Assembly (NCBI GenBank): GCA_900074885.1
Contig: FJUW01000051.1
Location: forward strand, 346,113-410,112
Direction: 5' to 3'
DNA: 64,000 bases
From: Rhynchosporium graminicola
Lineage: Eukaryota; Ascomycota; Leotiomycetes; Helotiales; Ploettnerulaceae
Shown here piece after piece: positions 35,134 through 46,782 of the stretch. Each line of letters starts with the position of its first letter. The stretch's first letter is position 1. Both the position numbers and the translations under genes were made by a program. The notes under the pieces are model-generated. The model had not been told where the DNA came from. It saw nothing but the letters and a program-made list of their open reading frames with translations, and searched no databases.

Positions 35134-36574
35134 ATGGCGCAATCCAAGGTCAGCCAGAAAGAGAACACTCCGCTTGGAGGTGGACATAAGAAGGGCAAGC
35201 AGGCTGGCGGAGCCCAGCAGAAGCGATTCAATTCCTTCGCCTCTATCGCCGACGATGATGGAAATCCGAAGAACGCCAAGGAGTACGATCAACAGCCTCA
35301 TGGTGAGGATGAACTCTTCTTTGTGGTCAACGAGGAGCTCGAGGGTGACGAGCGCAAGGTATGTTGTGATCTTGCACTGTCCTCCGTCGCTTTACCAGTG
35401 AGACGCGCCTGCCCGATTTAGGTTTCCCAAACCGCAACATACTTCCTACACATCTTACCTGACTAATATTTTCAACTAGATTGCTCAAGATCGTGTAGAC
35501 CTTCTTAATTACATCCATGATGAGCTGTATTACAAGAAGGTTGCCCGAGTCGTTCCTGCTCCTTCCGAAAGCCGAGTCGACGACACCGAAATCTACCACC
35601 AAGGTGACTACAATGGTCGTAAGATCGATGTTGGAGTTCACTTTTACCAAGGCAATAATGGTGTCTGGACCGCTCGTGCCTTTGCCAAGTTCGCTGATGC
35701 CGACCTGTCTGAGGACGAGTATGGCGTTACAATCTGGGCTGATCACGCTGCCAATGCTTCAGAGGTCAGAAAGGATAAAGGTAGCAAGATCGTCGCCAGC
35801 CTTTCCAAGTTCTACTGGGCTCCCCGCTGGAACTACGTTCTCCGTTACCTTCGTGAACGTATGGAAGGTAAGCTGACCCCAACCCCTCTACTAACATCAT
35901 GAGAAAATCTTGTGACTTTATATGATTGTCTTGAGAATGTCTGCTGACTTTAAATTCAAAAACAGCCTACAACCGTGATGGCAGCAAGGCTACCGAGCTG
36001 GCCGAGCCCGCTGCTCCAGGTGTAAGCGGTATCGATGGCTTTGAGGATGATAACGACCCCACTGAGATCGAGGAGCCCATGGAATTCCCATCTGGATGCA
36101 CGGGAATCATCATCGGAGCCAAGGGTGCAAGTCTCAATGAGTTGAAGGCAAAGTCCGGTATCAAGGAAATCCAGATGCCTGAGAAGACTGAACCTCGACC
36201 AAAGGCTCGTGAGCTTGTGACTCTTACTTTGAAGGGCCGCAAGTCTGCCGTTAACAAAGCTCGTGAGATGATTGCTGCCATCGTTCAGGAATGGGTAAGA
36301 CTTGTTCTCTGATGTACTATCAATGACATCAAATAATTTTGCTGACACTACCATTTAGCGAAATGCACCTCGGCCGGACCGTAATGGAGGGGGTGATGGT
36401 GGTTTCCAACAGAGCAGTGAGGGATTCAGCCAGCCTGGAGGCTTCGATCAGGTGCAGGAGGGATCCGGCGATAATGATGCTGATGCAGGTGGCGATAGCT
36501 GGGCTGATTCGGCCAATGCAAATGCTGCTGCCACTGCGGACTGGAGCAATGGAGGCGGTGGTAAGGGATGGTAG
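35134..36574 (+). CDS. KH-domain RNA-binding protein
   Basis: Four exons, 35134-35358, 35480-35867, 35966-36294 and 36359-36574; introns of 121, 98 and 64 bp, frame kept, 385 residues. The N-terminal 60 residues are basic and disordered. A folded region of about 130 residues with many aromatic residues (about 76-205, with FYWAPRWNYVLRYLRERM at its end) is one I do not recognise. A type I KH domain follows at about 244-312, with the GxxG loop as IIIGAKGASLNEL (252-264). The tail is Gly/Asp/Asn-rich and ends in GGGGKGW, which resembles low-complexity tails of ribonucleoproteins. Strong leader, consensus start context and tidy introns suggest good expression. Likely role: mRNA or ribosomal RNA binding in the cytoplasm; target unknown. 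Confidence 0.85.
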
Positions 36575-39500
36575 ATATCGAAGGATTACTTGCTTGTGGT
36601 TTAGATACCTGATGCAGCAGAAGCGAGCTGTTTGACCTTGGTCATGCTCTGTAACGCCCCAGTTATAGCTCTGCGTAAATTAATTGTTTCCTAGCCAAGA
36701 TCGTCTAGTGGTTCCGTCACATCCGAAATGCTTTGTTGAGTCGAAGCACTTTCAGATTTGTGTTACACAAGTTGTGCGATGGTTCCGTGAATCCGTGGCT
36801 TTCGGTTCCTTTTGGACCCAAGTCTGTCGATTGTGCCATACCTTAACATTAAGTCGTGTATTTCCTAAAGTCTTGTGGTACAATCTCAAACTTTTAGCAG
36901 AACAAAGCTCTGCATTGACCTTGTGATTAACTTGCAGATCAGAGAAATACTCCAATGCGCAACGTAAGCTCTCTCATTCTTCTAATCTTCTAGAAACCAG
37001 GAACCGAATCTGTGGATGGCTTCACTTTTCCAGAATACTTAGATAGCTGAGTAAATAACCTCGTATTTCCCAACAAAGTACGGACTTATGGCTTCTCCAT
37101 TCTTAATTTGTAGGGTCAGCCAAGTTTTGCCAGGCTCAATTTTCAGGTCTTCAGATTTACAGATCTCACTTCACCCTCTTTCTTTCCCAACTTTTGTGTT
37201 CTGCGATCATATCGCTGTCCAGATCCGAGGATTTTTACATTTGGTATATATAATTTCTTTGCTTCTGGGGCTTTTTGAACAGATGAATGGATGGTAGGTG
37301 ATGTGGTGGTTACTTTTCTTGCCATCAGATTCCCAACCTTTGATGCGATCGTTGATATAAAAATAAGCACATATCTTCTAACTATCACTAAAATTTGTAT
37401 GGATTGCTCATCTTCGAGGCTACTAGTTGATCTAATCATCTTGTTCACACGATGTGTGATTTTATCACCATCTTCAAGTGTTGAGAGAGAGCAACGGAGC
37501 ACTTTTTGGTGGGGGGTTTTTTCTTCCGCCAACAGCAGTGGTCTAGTGCTGTGCAACACCATCGAATTGGCTCCACCATCCCATCAAACAAAAACCTCTT
37601 CTTAAACTTTAAAGATTCCGAGTGAGATGAGACAAAAACTCCGAACGGCCGAGTCTCCGGTCCCATTTTTTATTTCCCCATACAAATAATCTTGAAACAA
37701 CTCTATCCGCAACTCCTCCTCCACGTCGACACAACACAGACCAAATTTCAACACAGACCAGCTTTAACACAAGCCAGCTTCTCCATGCGAGGCCCCCACA
37801 TGACAGTCTCCAGTATATAGAGTACCACAATTATTACGCTCTCTGTCGATCCAAAGCACTTCTTCCACTAGTTTCTCTATCGGCTTTCTATTTAACCATA
37901 CTTGCACTCAAACAACGACGATCTTCAACAGCAAGCTCTATCCAAGAAAAAACCATCACTCCGCTACCTTGCACCACACCAAGTGCATCACTTCTTTGAC
38001 ACGGGAGACTTAAAACATCTTAGATGGTAACACAGCTACTAATGTGATACCCGTGGCTCGTGAGCTGTTAGCCTCGCTATACACGTACAAAATCGAAGGG
38101 AACCTTACGAGTTTCATTGCTTCAAGGTGTTGGAATAGATTGTTGAGGTATGGGTGTATTACTATAGATGTACATTTATAGGTGTATGATTACGGGCATA
38201 CGACTATGGGATGCTGCGGGCGTCCTATAACTTTCTTGTCTTATTTGTGAGTCTCCACTTGCATCAGCAGCTCGCACTGTTTCATCTACTCAAGCGGAAC
38301 TATCTCAATTAGCGGAGATAGGCGCAGTAGTATTGATGCCCATTGATTCTCACTGGGCCACCGATCTCGTCCTCTGAGGTACTGTTTGTTCCACTGTACA
38401 CATTAGCCCTGAGTTAGGCACGTCCTTATGCCCCCTACGAGGCCTCAGGAGCATATACCTACGGTGTACCTCTGTCGAACGCGAGTAACCATCACGATCA
38501 TCATCATCCGCATCTTCTTAGGCTCCACATATCTGGGCTACGCCTAACCCTCAAAGAGCTGATCTCTTTTCCCCATTCAGAATCGGCACTTCCCTACTAG
38601 CAGCACATCACCGGTGGTCCAAGATTATCCCAGAATACTTGTTCAGATATATTGAAAGAATGACAACTGTACCTTGGCACAAGGTCTATTGTAGTAGCTA
38701 ATATCTGATCTCGAATTCAGATATCTAGATCCCCTAGAGCATTTACCGTGAAACACCGATCGATGGCTTGAGATTGATTATTCTAATCTCCACAGCTGAT
38801 CCCAATTTCGTCGTCTCGAGGTTTCCATGAGCATTCTTGATCCAAGCGATGTTAGACATCTCAACAGTATTGCCGTATGGTGGACCGACAGAAATGACGC
38901 GGTCAACTTGGGCAATGTTGAGATACAAGCTTTGAAAGAAACACTAGAGACTCTTCGTCGCGTTCTCAATCTCAAAAAATCAGCCAGAGTTATGCCTAAG
39001 CCCAGGTATTAGGAGACCCGGCCAAAGTCGAGCAGATCAGCCGTGAGTTTCTGGGCACACGTCCATCTAGCATCACTGTTATTTCAAAAGAGAGTTGAAC
39101 CGTTCTCGGGCTCTACTATGACTTGTCTCATGGATGATCCTGTGTAAATACTGCATATGATATCTGACTTTACGTAAATCTCCTCATGATGATCGCCCTT
39201 GCACAGCTCGAGCATTCTGGACTCCAATCATCCCCCCTTTCTAATACATGTCTTGAGCTCATATTGCGACATCGAAGACAATTTCGGCCTTCGATGGTTC
39301 TAGTTGCTTACTAAGATTTAGGAATATATAGTCTAAACTGGGGCGAGCAGCGTAGTGATGAAGTTGAGTTAAGTCGATTTGAGTATGATGTGGTAATTTC
39401 CGCAACTTGGAGGTCAATATAGCGCACTCAACGCAATCCTGTCGTACCTAAGTATGGTTTAAGTACCACTTACTAATACCAACAAGTAGAGAGATTAAGA

Positions 39501-40628
39501 GTCTGATTGGCTCGCCTCACTTGGCTTCCTCCCTAAGAAGTAAAAAGTATTTAAGCGAGTAAGTATTTTGTAGCAAGATGCCTAGATAGTCTTGTGAATA
39601 ACCTTATGGATAATTTTACAGATAACGTCATGTATAACTATATAGATAACATTACAAGGCCTGGTAGCCTTTACAAGACATAACTAGAGCCGATATCAAT
39701 GAAAACTCTCTCAACATAATTTATAAAACTATAACCACTCTCTATTAAGACTTATAAACAATAGTACACGCTGAAGTGCACTAACTTGGGGATAGAAACA
39801 CCATTATTTGTGCGTGTTTTGAATGCAATAAGAGAGTTATAATTAATAGATTAAATAATTAAAAAAGTAGCTGTCAGCACTTACAAAAGCTATTTTTAAT
39901 GCGCCTCAAGTATAAGCGCGAAAAGAGTATACTTGTCCTCGGGAAAATGTTCAATAATTCCAGTAAAACTCAGGGATAGATCTAATCAAGGCCTATTTAG
40001 TGGTATACTCAGATTTGTTTCAACTATTTTATCGTTATTGTGGTAGTGCGCCAAGAATTATCTCGCCGTGAGTGACCGTTTCTAGGGAGCGACGACTGTA
40101 TGCCGGGAGTTTGATCGATAGTATGTGGAACTACCGGTAGTATCGAAGATCAATCGATGATGCGCCGTTCCAAGCCTATCGATAGGAGATCTGCAATGTC
40201 ACTCTATTTGCGGTAGACATCCTACCAGGATGTCGTTGTCGCAGCTCTTGGCTCAATAACATCGCTAATCTCAATCTGCATCCTGTCATTCATGCTTGTT
40301 GGAAAGAAGTGATTCCATTCTTTCCAGAAGTCTGCACCGCAAACTCACGAATCTAAATTCCGAGCCCGCCAAATTCGGCTTCGTGTCATTTACGAGATAT
40401 CAATGACAGGAATCGTAATATTGAAAACGCATCCTTCGATGCTTTGGATAAATGAAAGCTCTATGCGCTTGAAACCCCTCCACCTCTTCCTGCTCCGCTC
40501 ACATTCCCGGTTCTTATCCTCTTCAATAAGGACCGAACAATGTGACATCCACAAGCAAGTGGAGTATCCAAAGGCACTTGGATTTCTACCGTATTGATGG
40601 GTTTCCAAGTGTCGTTATATTGGTTGAC
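36575..40628. other. Gene-poor stretch of about 4 kb with AT-rich tract
   Basis: No gene recognised. The segment 37605-38030 looks like a promoter plus leader on the plus strand (CT-rich, then CAA-rich, then ATGGTAACA) but no frame follows. From 39300 to 40000 the DNA is AT-rich with repeated ATAAC/TTATAGATAAC strings, probably a decayed repeat. The final 600 bases lead into the xylanase promoter. Confidence 0.5.
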
Positions 40629-40634
40629 CCCACA
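40629..40634 (-). promoter_or_regulatory. CreA-type carbon repression motif
   Basis: CCCCAC, which is GTGGGG on the minus strand and fits the SYGGRG consensus for CreA/Cre1. It lies 291 bp before the xylanase start. Short motif, so chance occurrence is likely enough to keep confidence low. Confidence 0.35.
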
Positions 40635-40672
40635 TGCCAGAAACCTGCCGCTATAGCATGTAAACATAAGCC

Positions 40673-40678
40673 CCCGCA
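40673..40678 (-). promoter_or_regulatory. CreA-type carbon repression motif
   Basis: CCCCGC, which is GCGGGG on the minus strand and fits SYGGRG. It lies 36 bp upstream of the GGCTAAA element; paired CreA sites near an XlnR site are common in xylanase promoters. Confidence 0.4.
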
Positions 40679-40708
40679 CAGCGTCTCCAACAAATTAATT
40701 ACCACCAC

Positions 40709-40715
40709 GGCTAAA
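40709..40715 (+). promoter_or_regulatory. XlnR/Xyr1-type xylanase activator motif
   Basis: GGCTAAA, an exact match to the classical XlnR binding site, 210 bp upstream of the xylanase ATG. Its position next to a GH11 gene makes it more than chance. Confidence 0.55.
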
Positions 40716-40924
40716 TTTTTAGGATCAACCTTCGAAATGATTGGCCTTATGATCCATGGAAGAACGAAACATCATCATAAGCGAGGATCACCGACGACGT
40801 CTGCTTTTTATGGACCTGAAAGTACATATATGAAGAGCAGCCTTCCTGCCCTGCTAGGAGTAAACAGTTCTTCACAGTTCTTCGCACTTCTTCACACTTT
40901 TCAACTGATCTATCACTACTCACA

Positions 40925-42089
40925 ATGGCCCTTCTATCTACTCTCACTTTGGCACTCTCAGCCATTGGCGCATTTGCAGCACCAGGTCAAGAACTCCCCA
41001 ATGTTGCGCGAATCAGCACCCGCGACACGCCTAAAGGAACCGGAATGAACAATGGATTCTTCTACTCAGCCTGGAGCGATGGAGGCCAGTGGAGCTACAA
41101 CAACCTGCAAGGTGGTCGATACACCGTCAAGTGGAGTCCGGCCAGTCAAAACGTGGTGGTTGGCAAAGGATGGAAAACCGGTGGACCAAAGTAAGCAGAA
41201 ACATCGTTTTTGAAAGCTTTTCTGACAAATTTACCCATAGGAACGTCGTATACAATGGTACTTGGACCTGTCCTGGAAACGGCTACCTTTCCATCTACGG
41301 CTGGACAATTAATTCCCTCGTGGAATATTACAGTACGTCATATTCTGACCTCACAGCCTCATTGATATCTGATCACGATCGGCTTTCATCTTTTGGCGCT
41401 TGTCTCGTTCCTGAGTCGAAGTATTTATGGCCTAACTAACCTCTCAATCAGTCGTCGAGACTTACGGTTCTTTCAATCCCTCATCTGCAGCATCCAAGAA
41501 GGGAAGTGTAACGACCGATGGTTCCACATACGATATTCTCCAGACCACCAGAACGAACCAGCCATCCATCCTGGGCACATCGACGTTTCAGCAATACTGG
41601 AGTGTGCGACGGGACAAGCGTGTTGGAGGAACCATCAATGTTGGCGCGCATTTTGATGCTTGGGAGAAGTTGGGCATGAAGCTTGGTACTCATGACTACA
41701 TGATTCTTGCTACCGAGGGGTACCAAAGTACTGGATCTGCTGATATCATTGTGGGCGAGGGAGGGGCTAGCAGTGGTGGTAATTCCACTGGGGGGAGTCC
41801 GAATCCAGGGCAAGATCCGAACCAAGGGCAAGCTCCGAACCAAGGTCAAGCTCCTAACCAAGGGCAGGCTCCTAACCAAGGGCAAGCTCCGAACCAAGGG
41901 CAAAATAAGAATGGGCAAAGCAAGAATGGGCAAAATACCAATTGGCAAAATTCGAATTGGCAAACTAAGAATGGGCAGAATGGGCAGAATGGACAAAGCA
42001 AGAATGGACAAAGTAAGAATGGGCAGAACGGGCAGAATGGGCAAAGCAAGAATGGGCAAAGCAAGACTGGGAAAAGCAAGACTGGATGA
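40925..42089 (+). CDS. GH11 endo-1,4-beta-xylanase with Gln/Asn/Lys/Gly repeat tail
   Basis: Exons 40925-41190, 41241-41332 and 41452-42089; introns of 50 and 119 bp; 331 residues. A signal peptide covers residues 1-18, then a short propeptide with Arg. The GH11 beta-jelly-roll domain runs to about residue 220. Both catalytic motifs are complete: SLVEYYIVETY with nucleophile Glu117, and [12 protein letters not shown] with acid/base Glu208. It should be secreted and cut the xylan backbone of plant cell walls with retention of configuration. Where related enzymes stop or carry a CBM1, this one has a 110-residue disordered tail: PNQGQA-type hexapeptides (about 236-270), then NGQ/SKNGQ repeats to the end. 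The tail gives a strongly positive, amide-rich extension. Upstream XlnR and CreA motifs suggest xylose induction and glucose repression. Confidence 0.95.
41799..42086 (+). repeat. Two adjoining coding minisatellites in the xylanase tail
   Basis: About six 18-bp units (CCGAACCAAGGGCAAGCT-like) encode PNQGQA, followed by 9-15-bp units built on AAGAATGGGCAA encoding KNGQ/SKNGQ. Units are near identical at DNA level, a sign of recent expansion by slippage or unequal exchange. Confidence 0.9.
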
Positions 42090-42863
42090 TGTCCCCGTCC
42101 ATAGGAGGGTTTGAAGTCCTGTGCCACATCGCGGCAACTTATCATCAGCCTTCAACACTGCTCAGCGTCCCAGGAAAGCTTATGCTTTGGTATTCCAGAA
42201 ATCCCTCATGTATATAGCGTCTTCGAAAGTCTTTCACGAAGGTATTCGTGATTAAGCTCCCACAAACCAGTTTCCAAGTGACACTTAACTCTCTAAGCCG
42301 GAATGTCAATGGCTATATTATTTCAGAGCTAGGTCTCGCTGTAGGTAATAATTTCCCAATGGATTCGTCGTTGACCAAGCCCCAGCTTACATCGAGTCTT
42401 TTTGGGCCACTTGATACTCCGTATGACTATCGAAACGTTCAAGCGTGAATCTTTAGGCTTACCCAGGTGGTTATCTGCCGTACTTTCTTTGTTCTAACCG
42501 ATTTGCAGCAGCAGAAAAAGTGAATGAGCTACAAAGATCTGCTGATCTTTACTCACCAAGCATCTGTCGCAACGCGAAGATCATGCGGCAGATTCTTAGT
42601 TAATTGAAGTCACTAAGCAATAACTGGTAACGATAATATTTACTCACGTTAAGGCCTTTCGACTTGAACGTCGAACTTTGAAAGTTTCTGCAGTCTCGAC
42701 AGATATTCCACAGAGCTTGGAAAAAAAGCCCTCAATAAAAACAAACCATAGAGTCGTTTGTCTTCCTCTCATCTCAGAACAATCAGAGAGATTTCTACTA
42801 TTGCAATCAAAACTCTTCCTCCCACCTCCCAGCTTCTGACTTCGGTACTTCAAGTCAGCAACC
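42090..42863. other. Intergenic, no gene seen
   Basis: 3' flank of the xylanase and 5' flank of the small basic protein. Only unconvincing short frames. Confidence 0.5.
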
Positions 42864-43157
42864 ATGAACGCTGCGCCGGCTCTCACCGCTGAACCACTTT
42901 TTCCACCCCCTCCTGGAGCCATGAGTAAGCTTCCCCGTATCTATTACTAAGAAGTGCTATCTAACAAAACACTTGCAGCCCCTCCGCCTGCTCCCCGAAA
43001 GAACAGATCAAGCTTCCGTCGATCTAAAAGTTCATCCCCTTGTTCTCGTAGCCGAAAAGATCTCAATATCGCACGATTTCCTCGGCTCTCCAAGATCTGT
43101 GCTACCGCGCCTGTCTTTACTTCCACTATAACTACACTACCAAGGGCGCGGCTGTAA
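42864..43157 (+). CDS. Small basic Pro/Ser/Arg-rich protein, unknown
   Basis: Two exons, 42864-42924 and 42979-43157, with a 54-bp intron (GTAAGC donor, CTAACA branch-like site, TTGCAG acceptor); the join keeps frame and gives 79 residues. The N-terminus is a proline run (LFPPPPGAM|TPPPAPRK), then an Arg/Ser-rich stretch and a hydrophobic-polar tail. No signal peptide. A pyrimidine-rich leader precedes the ATG. No homolog recognised; the clean intron is the main support. Confidence 0.45.
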
Positions 43158-45230
43158 ATCAAGACTTAGTTGTGCAGAGCGGATAACTTCTTGACCCGTT
43201 CGTGATCGCCGCAGAAAATTCGAGCGAAGTCGAGAATATCAATTTTGCTGCCAAATACATTTGCTCGCCCTCTGCACCATCAACCCCGTGCCTTGAGGAG
43301 TGGGAGGATGTTGAGATGGAAGATGGATCAAATTATAGCTTATTGTAGGGATACGTTGATTCTCGGGTATCTAGAATGAAATATAGGATAAGGAAGGCTT
43401 CTATACTTTGATTCAGTAGTATATAGAGGAGAACTGCTTTTGATTCATACTAGTGCGTTATAGGTATTAAGCGATAGTCTTGATTTGCCTTTATCAGAAG
43501 ATAGAAATTAGCAGAATATATTATAATCTCCAATTAGACTGTTTTTTGTTCCGTATTGAAGTTGCATATATACAAGTGATAATCATCTTTAAGTATACCA
43601 CTTCATACGCTTACTTTAGCTAGGATTCGAGCATAAATCGTATCAACAAAAGTAGATAAGTGGATATTAGTTTGAAATATATAACCGTTAGAACATTATA
43701 TAATTCAGAAATATATCCCTCTTTACAAGTGTTATAGCTCTAAAGTCGTAGACTTCCCTGATTCAAGCTCATCCGTCTCTCATGTTGTGATTTTACCTTG
43801 TCGAGCTAAGCGAGCCACTAGCGCCCTCAATTTCCTCATGGGAGACTAATACTACCGAAGAGTAGACTTCATCTACTGGGTTTGAACTCATGGATTAAGG
43901 TCTATAGCTTTCAAATTATATAGTATAAATCAATAGGACTAAATTCGTTTTACAATTTTCATGTTCATGCTCGCCGGAGCTGAAAAGCCTCCCCACGTCT
44001 ATCACACCAGAGAAAAAATCCCGAGACGAAGTAATCACTGTTCTAAAAGTTCTTCTTCGCCCTTTACCCTTCGAGAAATCGATCGCGAGACTAATAGTCA
44101 CCCCCTTCTGAACTTTAATTATACCCTTATGCCTCTGCCTCTGTAATTCCTGCGTCGTAGAGTCTGTCTAGTTCGAGCATGTGTATTTCGGGAGGGAGGT
44201 GATGAGAGCTATGACTACAGAAGAGTCAAAGGCAATTAGCCGTAAGCAGCTGCGTCGGGAGGAGTAATAGTTGAAGAGTCGAAAGAAAAAGAAAGAGAGA
44301 GAGAGGGTAAAGGTCGCACATTCTTAGAAATCGTAATTGTATGCGTTGCAGACTATCGAAGGTGCACGGAGATCGAATTACCGCGAGAATATCCGTCTAT
44401 CGAGCCTGCAGACGGGCGGCTTCCCTTCCTCCTACATATCAGATAACCTTCGATTGCGTCTCTCTTTGGCTATCTCCAATAAATTAAAGCGTTTATAGCT
44501 TGCACCACGAGGAGGTAGAGAGTACGGCTTTGCAGGCCTGACTTGATTAGGTCAAAATGCCAAGGGCTGCATAAACAGCTCATCTCACCCCGAGTCACCC
44601 GCAGAAGGAGAAGAGGATATGTGTATACGTCAGTGGCAAGGAGTCGCCTGTGATAGTGTGAAAGAATCCCATTGGTACGTGAAAGGATCATGTCGTTTGG
44701 TTCAATACTATCAAGAGAGAGATCTAACCTCCTATGGTGGACGATCTAATCAATGATAGGCCTCTAATCCCATTGCAAAACGATTGACCCAATGGCAGAA
44801 CTCCAGATTCCCTGGAAGGGTACCAGAACTCCAATCCATTGAAGGACAATATCCTTAATGTCAAAACTCCATCCCATTCGAAAGACAATTCCAATGCCGA
44901 AGCTCCAGCTCCCCAGGCAAGAAGCTCCACGCAAGGCTGAACCTCCAATCACAAAAAAGCCAAGCCCATCCCATTCCGAAACGCCAAAGCTCAACCAACA
45001 AGATAAACCAGCCAATCCAGCCTCGGATGCCAAAGCTCCCATCCCGGACATGCCAATCCAATCATTCCGGAAAGCTATCAGCACCTGATGGTCCACGAGT
45101 CGTGTGCTTATTGATTGTGTGTTGAGGGAATTGGTCAGAGGGGGGGAAATTGAACCTGGAGAGTTATCAGCAGTCTGTATAGGTAGATCTGTGATCAGGT
45201 TTGACTCACTTGGTTGTTTACGAAGCCACG
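43158..45230. other. Gene-poor stretch with AT-rich tract and degenerate repeats
   Basis: 43300-43960 is AT-rich and probably a decayed repeat. At 44230-44320 a frame reads like a basic helical segment but is broken by adjacent TAA TAG codons, as RIP makes from CAA CAG; this may be the end of an old transposase. The segment 44760-45090 is a degenerate direct repeat listed separately. Confidence 0.45.
44764..45090. repeat. Degenerate direct repeat, units of roughly 40-60 bp
   Basis: On the minus strand, a TGGAG(C/T)TT(T/C)(G)(A/G)CATT unit followed by (A)TTGT(C)TTTC(G)AATGGGATGG recurs at least four times with substitutions. On the plus strand the segment can be read as a Pro/Lys-rich frame of 76 codons, so it may once have coded. 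Unit boundaries are fuzzy. Confidence 0.45.
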
Positions 45231-45758
45231 CTAATAGGCCAAACCAAGTACCTTCAGCTCATCAACACGAGGGTCATAGAGAAAGGCCCAGATGATGAAG
45301 GCGAAGGTGATGACAAAGACGATAAGCACGAGGCTGAGAATTCGATCGAGGCCAGTGGCCAAGAGGTTGAGAATCCGATCGAAAGTAGGGGCGAAGAGGC
45401 GGAAACCCCAATCGAGAGTAGTGCCGAAGAGCATTGCAACCGGAATCGCAGAAACAAGTAACTTTTCGGCTGTGTTCGCAAACCATGCCAATCCTTCTCT
45501 CATTCCTCCTCGGATTGTCGCATCACCTGATGTCCACACGTTGACGAAAGTATCAAAACATTTGGCGAAGGCTGTAGCTGCCATATTGATGATCCAATTG
45601 GAAACACGGCGCAAAGGCTGCGATTCGTAGGGTGGGGGAGGATCGTTATCGGTGGGAGGATATTGAGCGTCGTCGAAGTTGGCAAGAGCTTGATGTTGAG
45701 CTTGAGCTTCGGCGGCTGGTGGTGGAATTGCATTGCCAGGAAGCGCCTCGGTGGCCAT
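45231..45758 (-). CDS. Small membrane-associated protein with PPxY motif, unknown family
   Basis: A single exon of 175 residues from the ATG at 45758. The N-terminal 50 residues are acidic, Pro/Gln/Ala-rich and contain PPPPYES (about 41-47), a PPxY motif that can bind WW-domain proteins such as Rsp5-type ubiquitin ligases or their adaptors. The middle is amphipathic; a strong hydrophobic helix near residues 140-163 (LVLIVFVITFAFIIWAFLY) anchors it, leaving a short C-terminus. No signal peptide. A tail-anchored or single-pass endomembrane protein is the simplest reading. Family not recognised. Confidence 0.7.
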   Translation of the reverse strand: MATEALPGNAIPPPAAEAQAQHQALANFDDAQYPPTDNDPPPPYESQPLRRVSNWIINMAATAFAKCFDTFVNVWTSGDATIRGGMREGLAWFANTAEKLLVSAIPVAMLFGTTLDWGFRLFAPTFDRILNLLATGLDRILSLVLIVFVITFAFIIWAFLYDPRVDELKVLGLAY

Positions 45759-46782
45759 GGCTCGGGCTAGCTAGGCTGAACTTGGCTAGGGGGCTATTCC
45801 TCGAAGTCCTTGTCTCTCTCTCTATCACCGTCTCGAAGTTGGACGGTCAAGAATTATCTGCTGGCTTAGTGGTGGTGGTGAAAGCTCGAAGGATATTTTG
45901 TTTGTGGGAAGGAAGGGAACGCGACAAGACAAGACATTTTGATATCTTTCGAGATGGTCAGTGCGTTCGTTCTAGCTTAGCTCGAAACTACTCAAATAAA
46001 GCTGAAAGGCTTAAAAGCTTAATTCAGCCTTACCTGCTGAGCCCTGTCCTCCTATGCTAATAGGTGGGCTGAGCTACTCCACTATTGTTCGTAGGGCTGT
46101 AGGAGCACTATAGTTCACAATCTCATTATTTCAAAGTCATTCAGCTAAAGTTAAAGTCGTAGGTGATGTCGATTCACTATAATATGAATCATGTGATAAA
46201 GATAAAGATAAAGATAAAGAAAAAGGTTCAAGGATGTAAATTAAATATGAAGCTGCCCGAGATTATTTTCTCCGCACTGCCGTTACTATCCTCATGACCA
46301 TGACCCATTGAACTATTCGCAAACTTGTTCGTCAGCTGGCCACGAAAATATCCTCCCTACAGCTGATAGATGGATTAGCGGTCTGCGAACCCAGATATAG
46401 CTAGAGACTGAGAGGGAATGAAAATGGGAATGGGACGGTAAAGGGCACATCACAGAGGGTGGGGAGCCAGCGCTACAGGGCTGAAGAAGAGCGGAGGGCG
46501 AAAGAGCAATCTTGCTTACGGTGGTAGGTACCAAAAGACTGAACTCCTCAAAATTGCTAATCGTGTTTGATAGACCTGCTCCTCCCACCCACCTATCTTC
46601 TTATTCAAATATGATTGCTAGAAATTCAACGATACACAAGGGGAATTCCAGCTCCATTTCAAATTCATTCAATGCCTACCGCAAGTCATTCACCAGCCAC
46701 GAAATAATCGTAATTGCTTGAGGCATTATAGTTGAAGCCACACAATTGTTGATGACTTTGGCGTATCATTCGAGGCTTCATT
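45759..46782. other. Intergenic with GATAAA microsatellite
   Basis: Upstream region of the PPxY gene and 3' flank of the cysteine-rich gene. Contains the hexamer repeat at 46195 and otherwise short frames. Confidence 0.5.
46195..46218 (+). repeat. (GATAAA)4 microsatellite
   Basis: Four perfect GATAAA units followed by a GAAAAA variant. Confidence 0.9.

Noticed and set aside
36690..36800. Possible tRNA from a TAGTGGTT A-box-like string
   Set aside because: No matching B box, acceptor stem or cloverleaf could be built from the bases that follow.
43790..43910. Possible tRNA from a GGTTTGAACTC B-box-like string
   Set aside because: No A box or pairing stems at the right distance on either strand.
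44230..44320. C-terminal end of a DDE transposase
   Set aside because: The basic helical frame with adjacent TAA TAG codons is suggestive of RIP, but too short and compositionally simple to assign to a family.
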